From Strongyloides papillosus (Eukaryota > Nematoda > Chromadorea > Rhabditida > Strongyloididae), in assembly GCA_005656395.1 (NCBI GenBank), contig SRSI01000004.1, forward strand, positions 1,178,001 to 1,242,000: a DNA stretch of 64,000 nucleotides, written 5' to 3'. This document shows positions 32,814 to 44,440 of the stretch, piece after piece. Within the stretch, counting starts at the first letter, position 1. Every line of letters begins with the position of its first letter. The position numbers and the translations under genes are program-made. The notes below the pieces were generated by a model. The model had not been told where the DNA came from, did no database searches, and saw nothing but the letters and a program-made list of their open reading frames with translations.

Positions 32814-33743
32814 GAATCAAAAATAAATGAAGGATTTGAATATGTTATTTTTAAGTTACAATAATGTTCTGTTGGTAATTCTTATACCCAAGGAATAAAT
32901 GCTTTTATTGAACATTTACGAAATGAATGGTATAAAAAGAAAAATAGTGGTTCTTATAAGATTGAGGATCTTTCAGCTTTTAAACAAGATCTTAGAACAT
33001 CCAATATTTGTGAAACTTTTCACTCATTCATAAATAGGATTCCGTCTTTCAAAAAAAAAGGTACGATAGGGGGAACATTTAAGACGCTTTTGACTGCAGA
33101 ACTTAAGTTATTATCAGATTATTTTAAGAACTTACGATAGTCTAAGATTTCACAAAAAAAAATGATCGTTTAAGTGAAATTTACAATAATTTTAATTTTG
33201 AGGAAAAATCAATCATAGAATATCCTAGTTTAATTAGGAAGATTATATGATACGAGAAAATTTTTCTATTTGTAGGTTTTTTTCAATGTTTTATTATAAT
33301 ATTTAAAATTTAAAAAATTTTTTTTAAAATTCATTGAGTAAAAATTTTTAATTTTGTTTGGTAGAGGGTAGATGTGAAATAAGAAAGATTACCAATTAAG
33401 AAAACTTTACTTTAACATAAAATAAGACTATATAAAATTACAAGAAAACGTTATTTTTGTATTAAATTTATAAGATATTCCAAATCCCTTAAAGGGATAG
33501 TTTTGAAATTCATTTATTATACTGATGTTTTTTACTATTATTAATAATATTAAAAATTTAAAAATTTTTTTTTGTTCATACACTTAAAGTCATTGAAATA
33601 TAGTAAACTTAGAATTTTATATAAATTACTTTAAATTTGTCGTAATAAATATAAATATTCTACAGCGAAAAAATAACCATCGTGAGGTATTATAATTATC
33701 GCACCAAATAATCGCGTGTTGAGTTTACCCCAAGCCCATTATC

Positions 33744-34577
33744 TAACCTAATTAATTTTCTGCGAAAGATTAAAGATCAAAATTAAAGAAATTACAAAAG
33801 TACAATTAAGATATTTTGCCAAAATTATCTTAATCTTGTATTTTAAAATGAATTGTAGAGAACGACTTGATTTTACCAGGTAAAATAAATTACAAAATTT
33901 TTCGTGTACTTGTGTAATTTGTTTTGTGGACTGTTTCTTTTAATTTATATACTTTATTGATTAGTACTTAAAAAATATTTTACGCACATGTTATACAAAA
34001 AGTATTGGTAATGATCTGTTTTTACAAAATAACAAGGCATTTGAAACCAAGTCAAAATGTTATGATAAAGCAAAGAAAAAGTTGTCTACAACACATTTGC
34101 TTTTGGCTATTATTAAAATAATTTTAGTATTTAATAATGGTGTAAAAATACACATCAAATGCAAGATATTAATAGATATGTTCAAAAATGTAGATATGAG
34201 TGAAAAATATTACACAGCAAGTCTTACAGTTAAAGAAGAATATGCTAAAGTATGTGCATTACGGAACGAATTAAAGCAAAAATTAATATTCTATGTTATT
34301 CCTGGTAAAATGGAAGCAACATTTACAATGTTGTTAAACAGAAACACTGAAAAAATGAAATTCAATTGAGCAAATAAAAAAAGAGACTTTACAACGCATC
34401 AAATTAAATATAAGCTTGATAATCACATATAATTAATATTTATGCTCTACTGGCATAAAAATGCTTTTATTTTCTTTAATTGAAAAAAAGTTTTTTTGTA
34501 GTTAATATGCTAAAAAAATAACAAATAAAACAATGTAGTAAATAAAATATTATCATTGTTAGTTGGTTGCCTAAATT
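33744..34577 (+). pseudogene. Unassigned coding-like fragment (about 34010-34369)
   Basis: An open plus-strand frame of about 115 residues contains AFETKSKCYDKAKKKLSTTH, TVKEEYAKVCALRNELKQKL and FYVIPGKMEATFTMLLNRN, and ends at a stop at 34367-34369. The composition is protein-like and Lys/Glu-rich in places. I do not recognise it. No start codon precedes it in a good context, so it may be one exon or a relic. The rest of the interval is A+T-rich with nothing recognised. Confidence 0.35.
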
Positions 34578-34990
34578 ACAGTAAAAAAATCTTTGTTTTT
34601 GGTAAAAATATACTTTTATTGTGAATTCATTGTATGCGCACGTAAATAGATCAAATTTAATTCTGCGTACTTAAAAAGTATGAAAACAAATTTTAATTTT
34701 TATATTATCAGTTTGCCTAGCATAATAAAAGTATATCACCGTCCCAGGCAATTGAATGATTTATCGCTTGTGATTAAACTACAGTTGTAGCAAATATTTA
34801 TTTTAAATTATTTACATTTTCGTTGTTTTATTTGTCAAAAATCTTTTTATGAGAAAGAACATATTATTGAATATGCAGTGATATCTTTTTGTAGTTTCCG
34901 ATAGGTATTTAAATGCCTTTGACGGCCATATACTTTTATTATGCCAGGTAAACTGATAATATAATAATCGAAATTTATTTTCATACATAG
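34578..34990. mobile_element. Right-truncated copy of the ACAGTA foldback MITE
   Basis: It starts ACAGTAAAAAAATCTTTGTT and follows the element at 15361-15860 through TATGCGCACGTAAA, AGTTTGCCTAGCATAATAAA, TTTATCGCTTGTGATTAAAC and TATGCCAGGTAAACTGATAA. It then loses similarity after TTTATTTTCATAC, so about 80 bp of the right end are missing. The inverted-repeat structure is still clear. Confidence 0.7.
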
Positions 34991-37544
34991 TAACCAAAAG
35001 AGTAATTTTCGAATCGGTCAGTTATTGATATTTGCATTGTATAAGATGACCCTATTTAACCTAGACAAATTAATATATTGCATAATTCATTTTTAATATT
35101 GTGTCTATATGTAATATATCAAATTATCATATATAATTTTAAGAAAATACCTATTATACAATTATTAAAAAAAGAATATAACAAAATGGGAAAATAATAT
35201 ACTTATATTTCATTAAAATGATATTTATGACTTTTAAAATAGTAAACTTGTTACTTTAAATTAACATATCAAGAGTAATTAAACATATTCATAAAATATA
35301 GTTATTAATATTTATAAATTCTTAAAAAAGTTATTTTAATTGTGTTTAATCATTATTCCATTACCCCTATCCAACTAATTTACTGTCCTTCTCATAATCT
35401 CCATTATTTGAGACAACGTAAATCTTCGTTATGGTATTTTAATGGAGTTGTTGTATTAATCATTGTTAAAGTAAAATAAAAAAGTAATAAAAAGACTTTT
35501 TAATATGTACAAATCCCATCAAAAGTTTAGAAAATAAATTATTTGCTTATAATGTTAGAAAGTTTAGCAAAGTTTCTGTGTAATTTCGTATCCTATTAAG
35601 AATTTTGCAAACGTATATTCGTAGTAAAATTTTTATTTGGTCTTTACCACCTATCAAGAATATTAAATATAATTAACAACAACATACTTACAATTAATAA
35701 TTAATTAACCTAATTATTCACAATATATTTTTTTAATAATATTCCTTATCCTCTATGAAAAACCCCTAAAATATAATTTTTAGTAATTTTGGGTTAAGGC
35801 AATCAATTATGATATGATAATACAGATAAATGATGAAAATCATCAAAAATTTCTTATTTATAGTCATTTTTTTAATCCCTTTTTGGTGATATGTTTATTT
35901 CGTGTAGAAAAAATTTATATCCTGTGACGCTTGAAATTGACTTTTAATAATGACTGATCAAAAATTTTACGTTTTAACGGAAGTAAATATTAAATAATCA
36001 TATAATTTTCGAAAATTTTGGTAATACAAAATATTTAAACAAAAAAAAATAATGAAAAAATATAATATTTGAGATACAATTGATGATTAAAGATCCGTTC
36101 ATCAGTTTAGTCACATAAATAAAATGTATTCAATCACAGTTAGTAAATTGTAATATTTTCATAACTGTCAGTTTGCAAATTTATATGAATATTATGAGGA
36201 AAATCAGTAAAAAGATTGCTCAAAAAATCTGAAAACACTTTTAAATTACATGTGTATGATGAGATGGTTTTTTTAAAATATATCATTGACGATTAGCAAT
36301 TGATGATATAAGTTTTTAAGATATAAAAGTGTTATTATAAAAGTTGATGAAGTAGATATAAAAATTTTTTTAATTTTTATAAGATTTTATAAATGATTAT
36401 TATAAACATCTTTTTATTAAATAGAATAAGAAAAAGTAAAATTATACATAAAAAACAATAACAAACATTTAAAAATTATAAAATAATTAATAATTTAAGT
36501 TCAGATATTAGTTATCGAATTAAAGAATATCTGATTAACTACTTCAGTGAAACGATCTGATCATTTGACTGAATACTGTAGTGTAGTATATTACAGGCAA
36601 ATTCATTTTTCTCCAAGTAATCAACAACTTTATAGATGATTTAAATTGCAAAGCATGTAAGAATACTTTTCAACTAATCGTTTTGCCACTTAATTCAGTG
36701 AACACAAAAAAGACTGCTTTCTTGATATTACTTTTGACATCAGAATGAACTGATGGAAATAGTAAAGAATATGTATTTTTCGAACAGAAAATTCTGTAAA
36801 GTGCGATTTCTTATAGTAGTAACAGTAGAAGGACTTTGTAAGCAGATCTAAATAAAAACAAAGAAGTTGTTGTTCCAGGTAAAAAATATAACGTCGTGCG
36901 CATATATCAAAAAATGGAGAACTGGATGCCAACAAATATTTTGATATGTACAATAAGAACATTTGAGAAAAAAGGAGGTTATTCTTGTTGTATTTTTAAA
37001 ATGTATTTATTTTTAATTTAATTAATCGTTAATAAAGTTTTTAATTTAATTAATTGTTAACAAAATTTTAAATATAAATACATATTGAAAAGTAACTTTT
37101 AAGTTTTAATTTATTTTAAACAAAAAGCATTTAAAGAAGTATTAAATAAATTATAAAAAGCCGAATAATTGACAGTACAGACATTTTAAAAATTTCAAAA
37201 AAAAAATAACTAACTATTCACAATTAATAAATATAATAATGATAAATTATGGATAAGTGAGTGTAATTATTCAATTTATTAGAATACATATTAACTTTAA
37301 TGAACATAGCATTATTGAATATTTGTCTAGTGTCATTTTTATATTTCTTAATATTCACAAAAATTAAAAATATCATATTTGCATATTGTATAGATCTCAC
37401 GAAATGTCAAAATGACATGACTGTCTCTGGAATTTGTCGTGCGTGGTTGCGTTCGTTTAGACACCATTTTGTTTTCTGTGTACTTTTTCGTGACAACAAA
37501 TTTATTATCTACGAAGTTTACAATGATTAATTTATGAAAATTTC
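34991..37544. other. A+T-rich DNA without recognised features
   Basis: No gene or bounded element supported. Minor frames (36690-36962 minus, 37300-37530 plus) have A+T-driven composition; the latter overlaps the edge of the next repeat. Confidence 0.45.
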
Positions 37545-38025
37545 TCTTAAATGGGTTTAAATTTTCAAAAATATACGTTAAAAATTGTAAAAATTAATGT
37601 CTTAAGCTTTTAAATTTAAAAATTTTGAATTTTTTCTAAAGCCTAACTTCTTCTTAATATTATCGTCACGAAAACCTTCTGGAAATGCCAAAAAAACCAC
37701 GATTTTTATATATATCGTAACAGATTTATTTAATAGATAATGATGACACACACATATTAAATTTGTATGTATGTGAATGTTAAATTTATTATTAAATTGC
37801 CGCTCGGTTATTAATTTAAGAAAATAGTCATTTTTGGCACATTAACCTTAATTTTCTCCACTTTGGAGAATCTTTTCTAGAATTTTTTTTAGTTATGGTA
37901 GTCCATGTTGGACTCTACCTCCAGCAAAATTTCAGATTCAATTTGTAAAATTAAGGAGGTCAAAAATGCTAACGTTGAATTTTTCGTTGCACACATACAT
38001 TTACGAGTCATAATAAAAGTATATT
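37545..38025 (-). repeat. Interspersed repeat of about 500 bp, copy 2
   Basis: This is the inverted counterpart of 14664-15165. Shared landmarks are GATGACACACACATATTAAA, the GCCGCTCGGTTATTAATTT block and, at the end, AGTCATAATAAAAGTATA. Divergence is moderate. It carries the inverted-strand motif AAGCCTAACTTCTTCTTAAT at about 37640-37658. Confidence 0.55.
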
Positions 38026-39199
38026 TAAAAATCTAAGAAAAAATATTAATAACGAATATAACATATATAATAATTAAATAAAAATTATGATTTACTATAC
38101 TTATAGCAAAGATATTGTGATAATGATAGTTTCTAAATTATATTGCGTTGTCTTCTTACACAAGAAACAAAAGCCAACAAAAGAGCTGAATAAATCAATT
38201 TTTTGTATATTTTATAAACATTTTAGGTTCAATACTACTATTTTTCATCAATTTTTTGTTGTAAAATTTTCATATAAACTTCAAGTAAAATTGATAATGC
38301 ATTTTTTTTCTAAAATAAATCGCACACATAAATAAAATAGCTACATCATTTTCCCATATGTTTTGTTACTGTTAAATTTAAGTGTTTTTAAGTTACATAA
38401 CAATGTTAAAGCTTGAAATAATGATCAGCATTCCATAATAACTTTTTCAAAAAACATAAGTGAAAAAGAACCAAATTCACTCCAAAGAATATGTACAGCA
38501 TCCAGATCTTTGATAATTATTTCTATATAAAAACAATCCTATAAAAAGTTTCTCTCAGATTTGCTTTAAGTTTTGGTCTTATAAATTAATATGGGCTTAT
38601 TTTTTTGTATTTAAAATGTTAAAAAATGTTGAAATATTTTGTCAATAAATGATTTTATTACTTTCTCTTTAGATAATAAATTTGAAATATATTCAGTAGG
38701 CAATTTTAGTCATAATTCATAGTTTCAAACAAAAAATTAGTGTCGTTAATAGGAATATTTTTTGAACCTATTACCTACTCAGCAACGTCCAAAATGAATC
38801 AAATTTTCTTTCTAACATTGACGTATATATAAGGAAATTGGTATGTTGACAACATTCATAAGTTTTGTTTCTTAAATTATTTTGACTTCTTTTCAATTGA
38901 TAAAATGGATAGACATCTCTGCGATGCAAATTTTTTATAATATTGTGAAGAAAATTATATTTAGATATTTCAATATATACCAAATTAAATAATTTACACA
39001 CCATAATGCAAAATTCCATGGTCATTTTTTTGAAAACGGTGGGTTTAGTGACATATTTAAAAAACTACTAAGATCTTTAACCATTTTACTGAAATTTGTA
39101 AAATTTCCATCTTCATTTGGTTGATTTCTTCAACATATTTTGTTATGAAACTTTAAATCATTTCTCTGGAAGAATAAATTTAAAAAAATTTATGTAAAT
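38026..39199. other. A+T-rich DNA, one weak minus-strand frame
   Basis: A minus frame at 38771-39025 contains HNIIKNLHRRDVYPFYQLKR and NKTYECCQHTNFLIYTSM, which look more protein-like than background. No family is recognised, and nothing else is supported. Confidence 0.3.
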
Positions 39200-39201
39200 T
39201 A

Positions 39202-40466
39202 TTAGGTTGTTCCATAAGTTCCCGTGATTTTTTTCAAACGCTTATTTTACCGCACTTTTTGATTTTTTCCTACGCGTTATACATATCATTCGAAAGCTCT
39301 TTTTCCGCTCTACAAAACTCTGGTAATCCCATGTTCATATCTTTTAATTTTGATTTAATTTTTTATCTTTAAAATGTAATGCCCAGTGGACAAAAAATAG
39401 CACTTTCGACAACTGCTGTTATTTGCTTTTAATCGTCACCAAAGAGTGTCTGAAGATATTCGGGAAATTTATTCTGTGTATGGAGAAGAAGATGCTATGG
39501 GTTGGAGTACTGCAAAATATTAGTACAGAAAGTTCAGAAATGACAATTTCGACCTTCCAGACTCTCCACGAATAGATCGGCTGTGTATCTTTGACGAGGA
39601 CCGTTTGATAGATCTTTTGAGAAAAGACAACCGTCAAACATACAGAGAACTAGCCGAAAAAATGAACAGTGTTGTTAAAGCAATCTCCCGTCATCTTACA
39701 TCAATGGGTTCTGAGCAAAAATTTCGAGTTTGATTGTCTTATAGTCTTACTGAAAAAAACAAAAAAAAGGTTTTTTATTGCTTTTTAAAATCTCGCTCGG
39801 CATCAAGCGACACGTAGCTACGAGAATAGATTCCTGTAAAGAATCGTCACCGGGGACAATAAATGGTTTCTCTACGTCAACACGAGCCAAAGAAAGCAAT
39901 AGATGTGAGCAAGAGATGCGTCTAATTCTAGAGTGAAGCAAGTAATCTGTGTGTTTTGGGATTAAAATGCGTGATTCATTGAGAAATAATTAAGAATAAC
40001 CAAACAGTAGGCAAAGATCTTAATTTGGATCAATTTCATCGCGTAAATTAGACTATTCAACAAAAAAAGATCAGATTAATTAAGCTAAGTTATCCTACTC
40101 TACGACAACGGTCGGACTCATACAGCAAAAATTTTCAAAATTGCCCTCCAGGAGTTCAATTGGGAAGTTCTTTAGCATCCTCCGTATTCACCAAACCTTG
40201 CCCCAACGGATTATCATCTATTCCGTTCATTTGCAAACCATATGAGGGACTTAACATTTGAAAACGAAGAGGCATTATATACCTGGCTGAACGAATTCTT
40301 TGAGTCAAGACCCATAGATTTCTGACGTGAAGGTATCAAAAAATTAGTGGAAAGTTTGTAAATAATGACGAGGAATATATAATTAATTAATTTACTTTTG
40401 ATTTTTTAAAAAAAATGTTTTTAAAATAAATTTTTAAAAATCACGGGAATTTATGGAACAACTTAA
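39202..40466 (+). mobile_element. Full-length but decayed mariner, TTAGGTTGTTCC ends
   Basis: The ends are TTAGGTTGTTCCATAAGTTC and, inverted, TTAAGTTGTTCCATAAATTC, continuing CCCGTGATTTTT, bordered by TA (39200-39201, 40467-40468). The element is 1265 bp, the normal mariner size. The transposase frame on the plus strand is broken (see the pseudogene at 39410-40375). Confidence 0.92.
39410..40375 (+). pseudogene. Decayed mariner transposase
   Basis: The N-terminal DNA-binding region reads HQRVSEDIREIYSVYGEEDA, then STAKYWYRKFRNDNF-like sequence with TAG where Trp is expected (about 39524), then SPRIDRLCIFDEDRLIDLLR and ELAEKMNSVVKAISRHL. The catalytic half keeps YDNGRTHTAK with the second catalytic Asp near 40102 and PPYSPNLAPTDYHLFRSF near 40190. 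In active mariners the third Asp lies in SPDL; here it is SPNL. Stops (for example TAG near 40173) and frameshifts in the middle confirm a dead copy. C-terminal sequence continues to about 40375. Confidence 0.87.
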
Positions 40467-40468
40467 TA

Positions 40469-42424
40469 TTTTTGATAATAAATTCTTATGCGTTCATAAC
40501 GTATTTAAAGTAAAAAAAACATTAAAAAAGCCAAGTTTTACACATTACCTTACTTTATGAGGATAAAAGAGTTTAACATCACACACAAAAGAAATTTATC
40601 ATTTTTTCAACAAAAACATAAAAATTTTAAAAACTGGAATAATATTTGATACTTTTTTACATTTTTAGAAGAAATGTTAAATTTAAATATTAAATATTTT
40701 GAAAAATTGCAAGATGGCAAATAAATTATTCTTGTCAATTAGACGGTTGTAACTATTATTTTACTTTATATACTGTATTGATATTATATTCATTCGATAA
40801 CTTAGTTTTTTAGACAATATTTCAAGATCGTTAAAAAAGCTTACTTTTAAAAGAAATTTTAAGAATTTTTATGTTTGTTATTTTTCTACGTTTATTTAGT
40901 ATAAAATTAAAAAATCGTCATTATAAAAACTACCATAACCTTTTTTCGTTTTCAATATTTCTTAATAATGTTATAAACGTTTCATATTTCAAATTTTTTT
41001 ATAAACAATATAAAATTCATTATTCAACACACTTAAGTAGAGCTATAGAGTATTAAAAACTGTGAGTTTTGTTCATAGTAAAAAAAATAAATATAAATTT
41101 TTACAACTTTCAAGTATCATATTGATCAATAAGAAGCAAATATTATTAGTCATGATATTTTATAAGTTAAAATACTTATTCGCGTTAATTATTAATGTCC
41201 TATTTTACTTTTTACTTTCTAAAGTTATTTTCGTTAATAATTGCAGAAAAATGCTCATAATAAAAACTTCCATAACTTTGCCTATAATTAGCTTAAATTT
41301 ATGAATCGTTTAATTTATTATAGAAAAGAAGATAGCTTATCAAATAGCCATAATATTACAAAAGTGTAATTCCTACAAAATAAGTTATGTTAAATTTTCT
41401 TAAAAAAACACATAGTGTAGTGTCTTCCAACACCTTATAATGAATAGATAATATGAATAACTTAAAAACTTTATTTATAAGAATCGATTTTACAATATAG
41501 AAATTTTACATATATAATAGTTATTTTGTGTCAAACATCATGTTTGACGCAGCACATAGAAAAAATGATACACATACAAATTTCTAAAACTTTCTTTAAG
41601 TTTAAGCTTTTTCGAACGATATTAAAATATGTTTTAAAAAAGCAAATGATGATATCGAATGAATGTAACATCATAAAATTCTGTAAATTGTAAAAAATAC
41701 TACTAACTTTTAACTGATGAAAATAACTTATACGTAACCTTGTAAGTAACAAAATTTAACAATTGTAATGTTAAAAAAGCTACTACGAATAATATACAAT
41801 TTGCATTTAAAAATTTGTTTATTGTCAAAATTGTATCAATGACCTGTACATTTTTTATATTTTGTGATATCTTTTTTCATATGTGTTCAAAATTGCCATC
41901 TTTAAAAATTTTATTTAAAAAGTTGTAAAATTTTCGTTCAAACAAATTTGATAACCATAATCTTATGAAATTAAAACTGTAGAATGAAGTGTCTCATTTT
42001 GATTAGCATATTTTCTGCATGCCTTTATGTAACTTTCGTTTTCTTTAAAAACAGGCGAACAATTCAAAAATTTTCTTTTGGGCTGTAGCTTTTCATTGTC
42101 GTAACTTTTTATATTAAATTAAACTGATTTATTAAATATCTCTATCAAATTCTATTTTTCCCAAGATCTTTAGTTTTTTATAATTTACCTTAAACTTAAT
42201 TGTCGTAGCAAATCTTAGTATTTTTTGTGTGCGAAACTCCAATGTCATTTGTTTTTGTTAAATAATCGTTATTTATGACTATTATTTACAAAAGAAAAAT
42301 ATATATCACAAAATTTCATAATTAATACTTTATAAACAAAATTATTAAAATTAGATGAAAATTGGAAAAGTTATAAGCCTTTAGAATCTTTCAGACCTAT
42401 TTGGAACATCCTGTATATTGTTTA
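40469..42424. other. A+T-rich DNA with one short repeat copy
   Basis: This contains the repeat at 41415-41553 and a further block at about 41760-41880 that resembles 11345-11460. A lone terminus-like TGTTCC-type end facing TA occurs at 42402-42415 (inverted CAGGATGTTCC) without a matching partner. No genes supported. Confidence 0.4.
41415..41553 (+). repeat. Short interspersed repeat, copy 3 of 3
   Basis: It starts GTGTAGTGTCTTCCAACACC and ends GTGTCAAACATCATGTTTGAC followed by GCAGC. The terminal hairpin is identical to that of 16892-17033. Confidence 0.65.
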
Positions 42425-43430
42425 TCGATTTGATTATTGAAAATATTTAATATTTCTACTACTAATTCATTTTCTTTTGGTGATGTGACTTTGTAGAACT
42501 GGTTATCATTTATATTTGTTAGCAAGTTAACTAGTTCTGTATTTTTTTAAACGTATTGTTTCATTTCTAACATTTTTTTCGCTATAAAACTAAACAAATC
42601 TTATAATAATTCAGCGTATGATACTTCTGGTTGGCTTTGTGAAAGCATCTAAATTTATACTCGTGAGTTTTTTTTTCCATTATAATAATAAAACCATATT
42701 TTTCATTAATATTAATGATATCAATTACAGATTTTATTTCACCATCTTTTTTTTGTCTATTGTTTCTTCATCAAAAAAACTTTCAACCCTATGTAATATA
42801 ATTTTTAATAAAAGATTATTGTGATCACCGAAGAATAACATTCCTGTTTCTCTAATTAGCGTGCCTATGGTTGTAATTGTTAGTGTGATTTCTGGTGTTT
42901 TGGTGAATTCATTGGCATTAGATATAAATAATTGAACTAAATTGCCTGTAGCAGTATAACAACTTAAATCAACACTAATTGTCTTAGATATTGAGTTAAG
43001 CATCAAATTATAAATTTTTGTCAATTCTTGTATCCTACTCACGTCAATGTCTTTCATCCATGAAATTTGATTCTGATACATGTTATTATCGGTAACTATG
43101 TTAAAAAATGTTCTGAAAATAATCCATCTTCACAACTAATATCCAGTTACCAATAAAATGGGCCAAAATTTAAAAAGTGTAGCTGAATGTTCCAATTTTT
43201 TTAAATTGCTTGAATGTTTTTATTTGCTTACTAAAGTTCTTTTCTCTAAATCAGCTGACAATAGTTCCGATAGTATTTGGATCTGTAAAGTCTTTAAATG
43301 TTCAATTGTCAAATTAATCAATATTTTTGCATTTACGAAGGAATGCATAATTAGGTTCCTGAAATAAAATGTATTTTCATGTTCATCAATATTTGCCATA
43401 AAACTTTGACTAAGCAAGTCAAACTAAGTT
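42425..43430 (-). pseudogene. Unassigned broken frame, about 330 residues
   Basis: Read on the minus strand, coherent protein continues through at least three frame changes. First comes DEHENTFYFRNLIMHSFVNA and LKTLQIQILSELLSADLEKR (43220-43417), then HSATLFKFWPILLVTG. The longest open part follows (42734-43081), with WMKDIDVSRIQELTKIYNLM and TTIGTLIRETGMLFFGDHNN. Then come KSVIDIININEKYGFIIIM and, near the left end, KNTELVNLLTNINDNQFYK and PKENELVVEILNIFNNQID. I do not recognise the family. It has no hallmarks of RT, DDE transposase or LTR elements. The frames cross without splice-like gaps, so decay by small indels is more likely than introns. Confidence 0.5.
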
Positions 43431-44438
43431 TTAAGAGACATTGTAAAAAAATAGAGATTTAATAGAAAAAATTTTATATATACACATAGATTTTACAAAA
43501 ACAAAATTACTTTCATTTTTTGTAAAAAAAGCAAAAGAAAATTAAAAAGAGTCTACACTTAAGTCTTTTGGAGAATTTAAATTTTTTTAGTTACTTTTCT
43601 AACAAATATCAAATTGAAAAATGGTTAACTGGGAAAAAAATAGAAAGTATGTTTAAAATTAAAAAAGTTAAATATTTTAGTTTATTCTTCTAGAACTACT
43701 AGAGAAATTAGAGACTAGCGGTGATGAAAAAAAGATTAGTTAAGAATGAAAGTAAAAAAGCTTTTTCAAATAAAAAAAATAAAAGAAAATTATGGCTTAA
43801 TTTTTGTTTAGTTGCTTGAGTATCTTCATCTGATAGCTGTAACAACATCTCTTCGAAAAATGTTATAAAAAAGCGATTATGAATAATCAATAAAGGCGGA
43901 ATTCTGATATATATTTTGAAAAAAAAATGCCTGACAAGGCAAGATTTTTAAATGCAGTTTAAATAAAATTTAATCTCCATACTTACTAATCAACGATAAG
44001 TGGATACTAATCATATTATTAAAATCAATATAGAAAAGAAATTTAATTAACAATATAATATATTGCTTCTAAATGAAATAAAAAAAGATAAATTAAAAAA
44101 AATTTTATATAAATTTGTTGATTAAAAGTCCTATAAAAGAGAAAGGTTATAAATAATATTTGTTCGTGCGAATAGTTACAATAGAAAACAAACAGTTATA
44201 TTAGAAAACTGAAACTTTTTTGCAATTTTTTTTCTATTTATATTCTTTCAGTGTGCATTATTCTTCCAAAGAAGTAGTTTTTTTTATTTAAATATTTTAA
44301 AAGATTTTACTATTATGTAAAAGTAACTTTATTAACAATAATTGTTAACAAAAATAGAAACAGTACAGAACAACTAATTTCATTTTAATTATCTTTCACG
44401 GAAATGAAAGACAACAAAAATAAAGATTTGAAGAATAA
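43431..44438. other. A+T-rich DNA, no supported feature
   Basis: A minus frame at 43708-43890 contains FEEMLLQLSDEDTQATKQKL, possibly another scrap of the neighbouring coding remnant. Nothing else is seen before the mariner at 44441. Confidence 0.35.
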
Positions 44439-44440
44439 TA

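Larger units (their letters stand above)
29575..33138 (+). pseudogene. Decayed MULE transposase, split by insertions
   Basis: The pieces run in order. A helix-turn-helix-like N-terminal block (STRILSEINNQHPNFKISRS) lies before the mariner insertion. A Cys/His cluster (GRCCHCRSIYDK ... GVHHRECES) lies at about 30827-30930. Then comes the MULE catalytic core: LLDGTFQKSCKGFSQLYTIH with the first Asp near 31284, VMSDKEMAVLKIFKN with the second near 31499, LCLFHFTQSLQRNL with the conserved Cys/His spacing, and, after the second insertion, TSNICETFHSFINRI near 33000-33045 with the catalytic Glu. Order and motifs fit a MULE DDE transposase. Stops occur at about 30738, 31236 and 32862, so the gene is dead. 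It would have cut and rejoined the element ends in the nucleus. Confidence 0.8.
29390..33734 (+). mobile_element. Old Mutator-like element (MULE) with two nested insertions
   Basis: The inverted ends share GGGTAAACTCAACA (left about 29395; right, inverted, about 33715-33731). They are bordered by TCCATTATC (29381-29389) and CCCATTATC (33735-33743), an 8-9-bp target duplication as expected for MULEs. Inside are transposase remains on the plus strand, an internally deleted mariner at 29740-30653 and a second MULE-family element at 31655-32813. Without those insertions the element is about 2.3 kb. A GTGTGTCATAAC-type subterminal sequence at the left is not clearly repeated at the right, so the terminal repeats are short. 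Confidence 0.78.

Noticed and set aside
37300..37530. 76-residue plus-strand frame with VSGICRAWLRSFRHHF
   Set aside because: It runs up to the edge of an interspersed repeat, is hydrophobic elsewhere, and has no family match; too weak to call a gene.
42402..42415. Possible CAGGATGTTCC element terminus facing TA
   Set aside because: No matching opposite end was found within a few kilobases, so no element is called.
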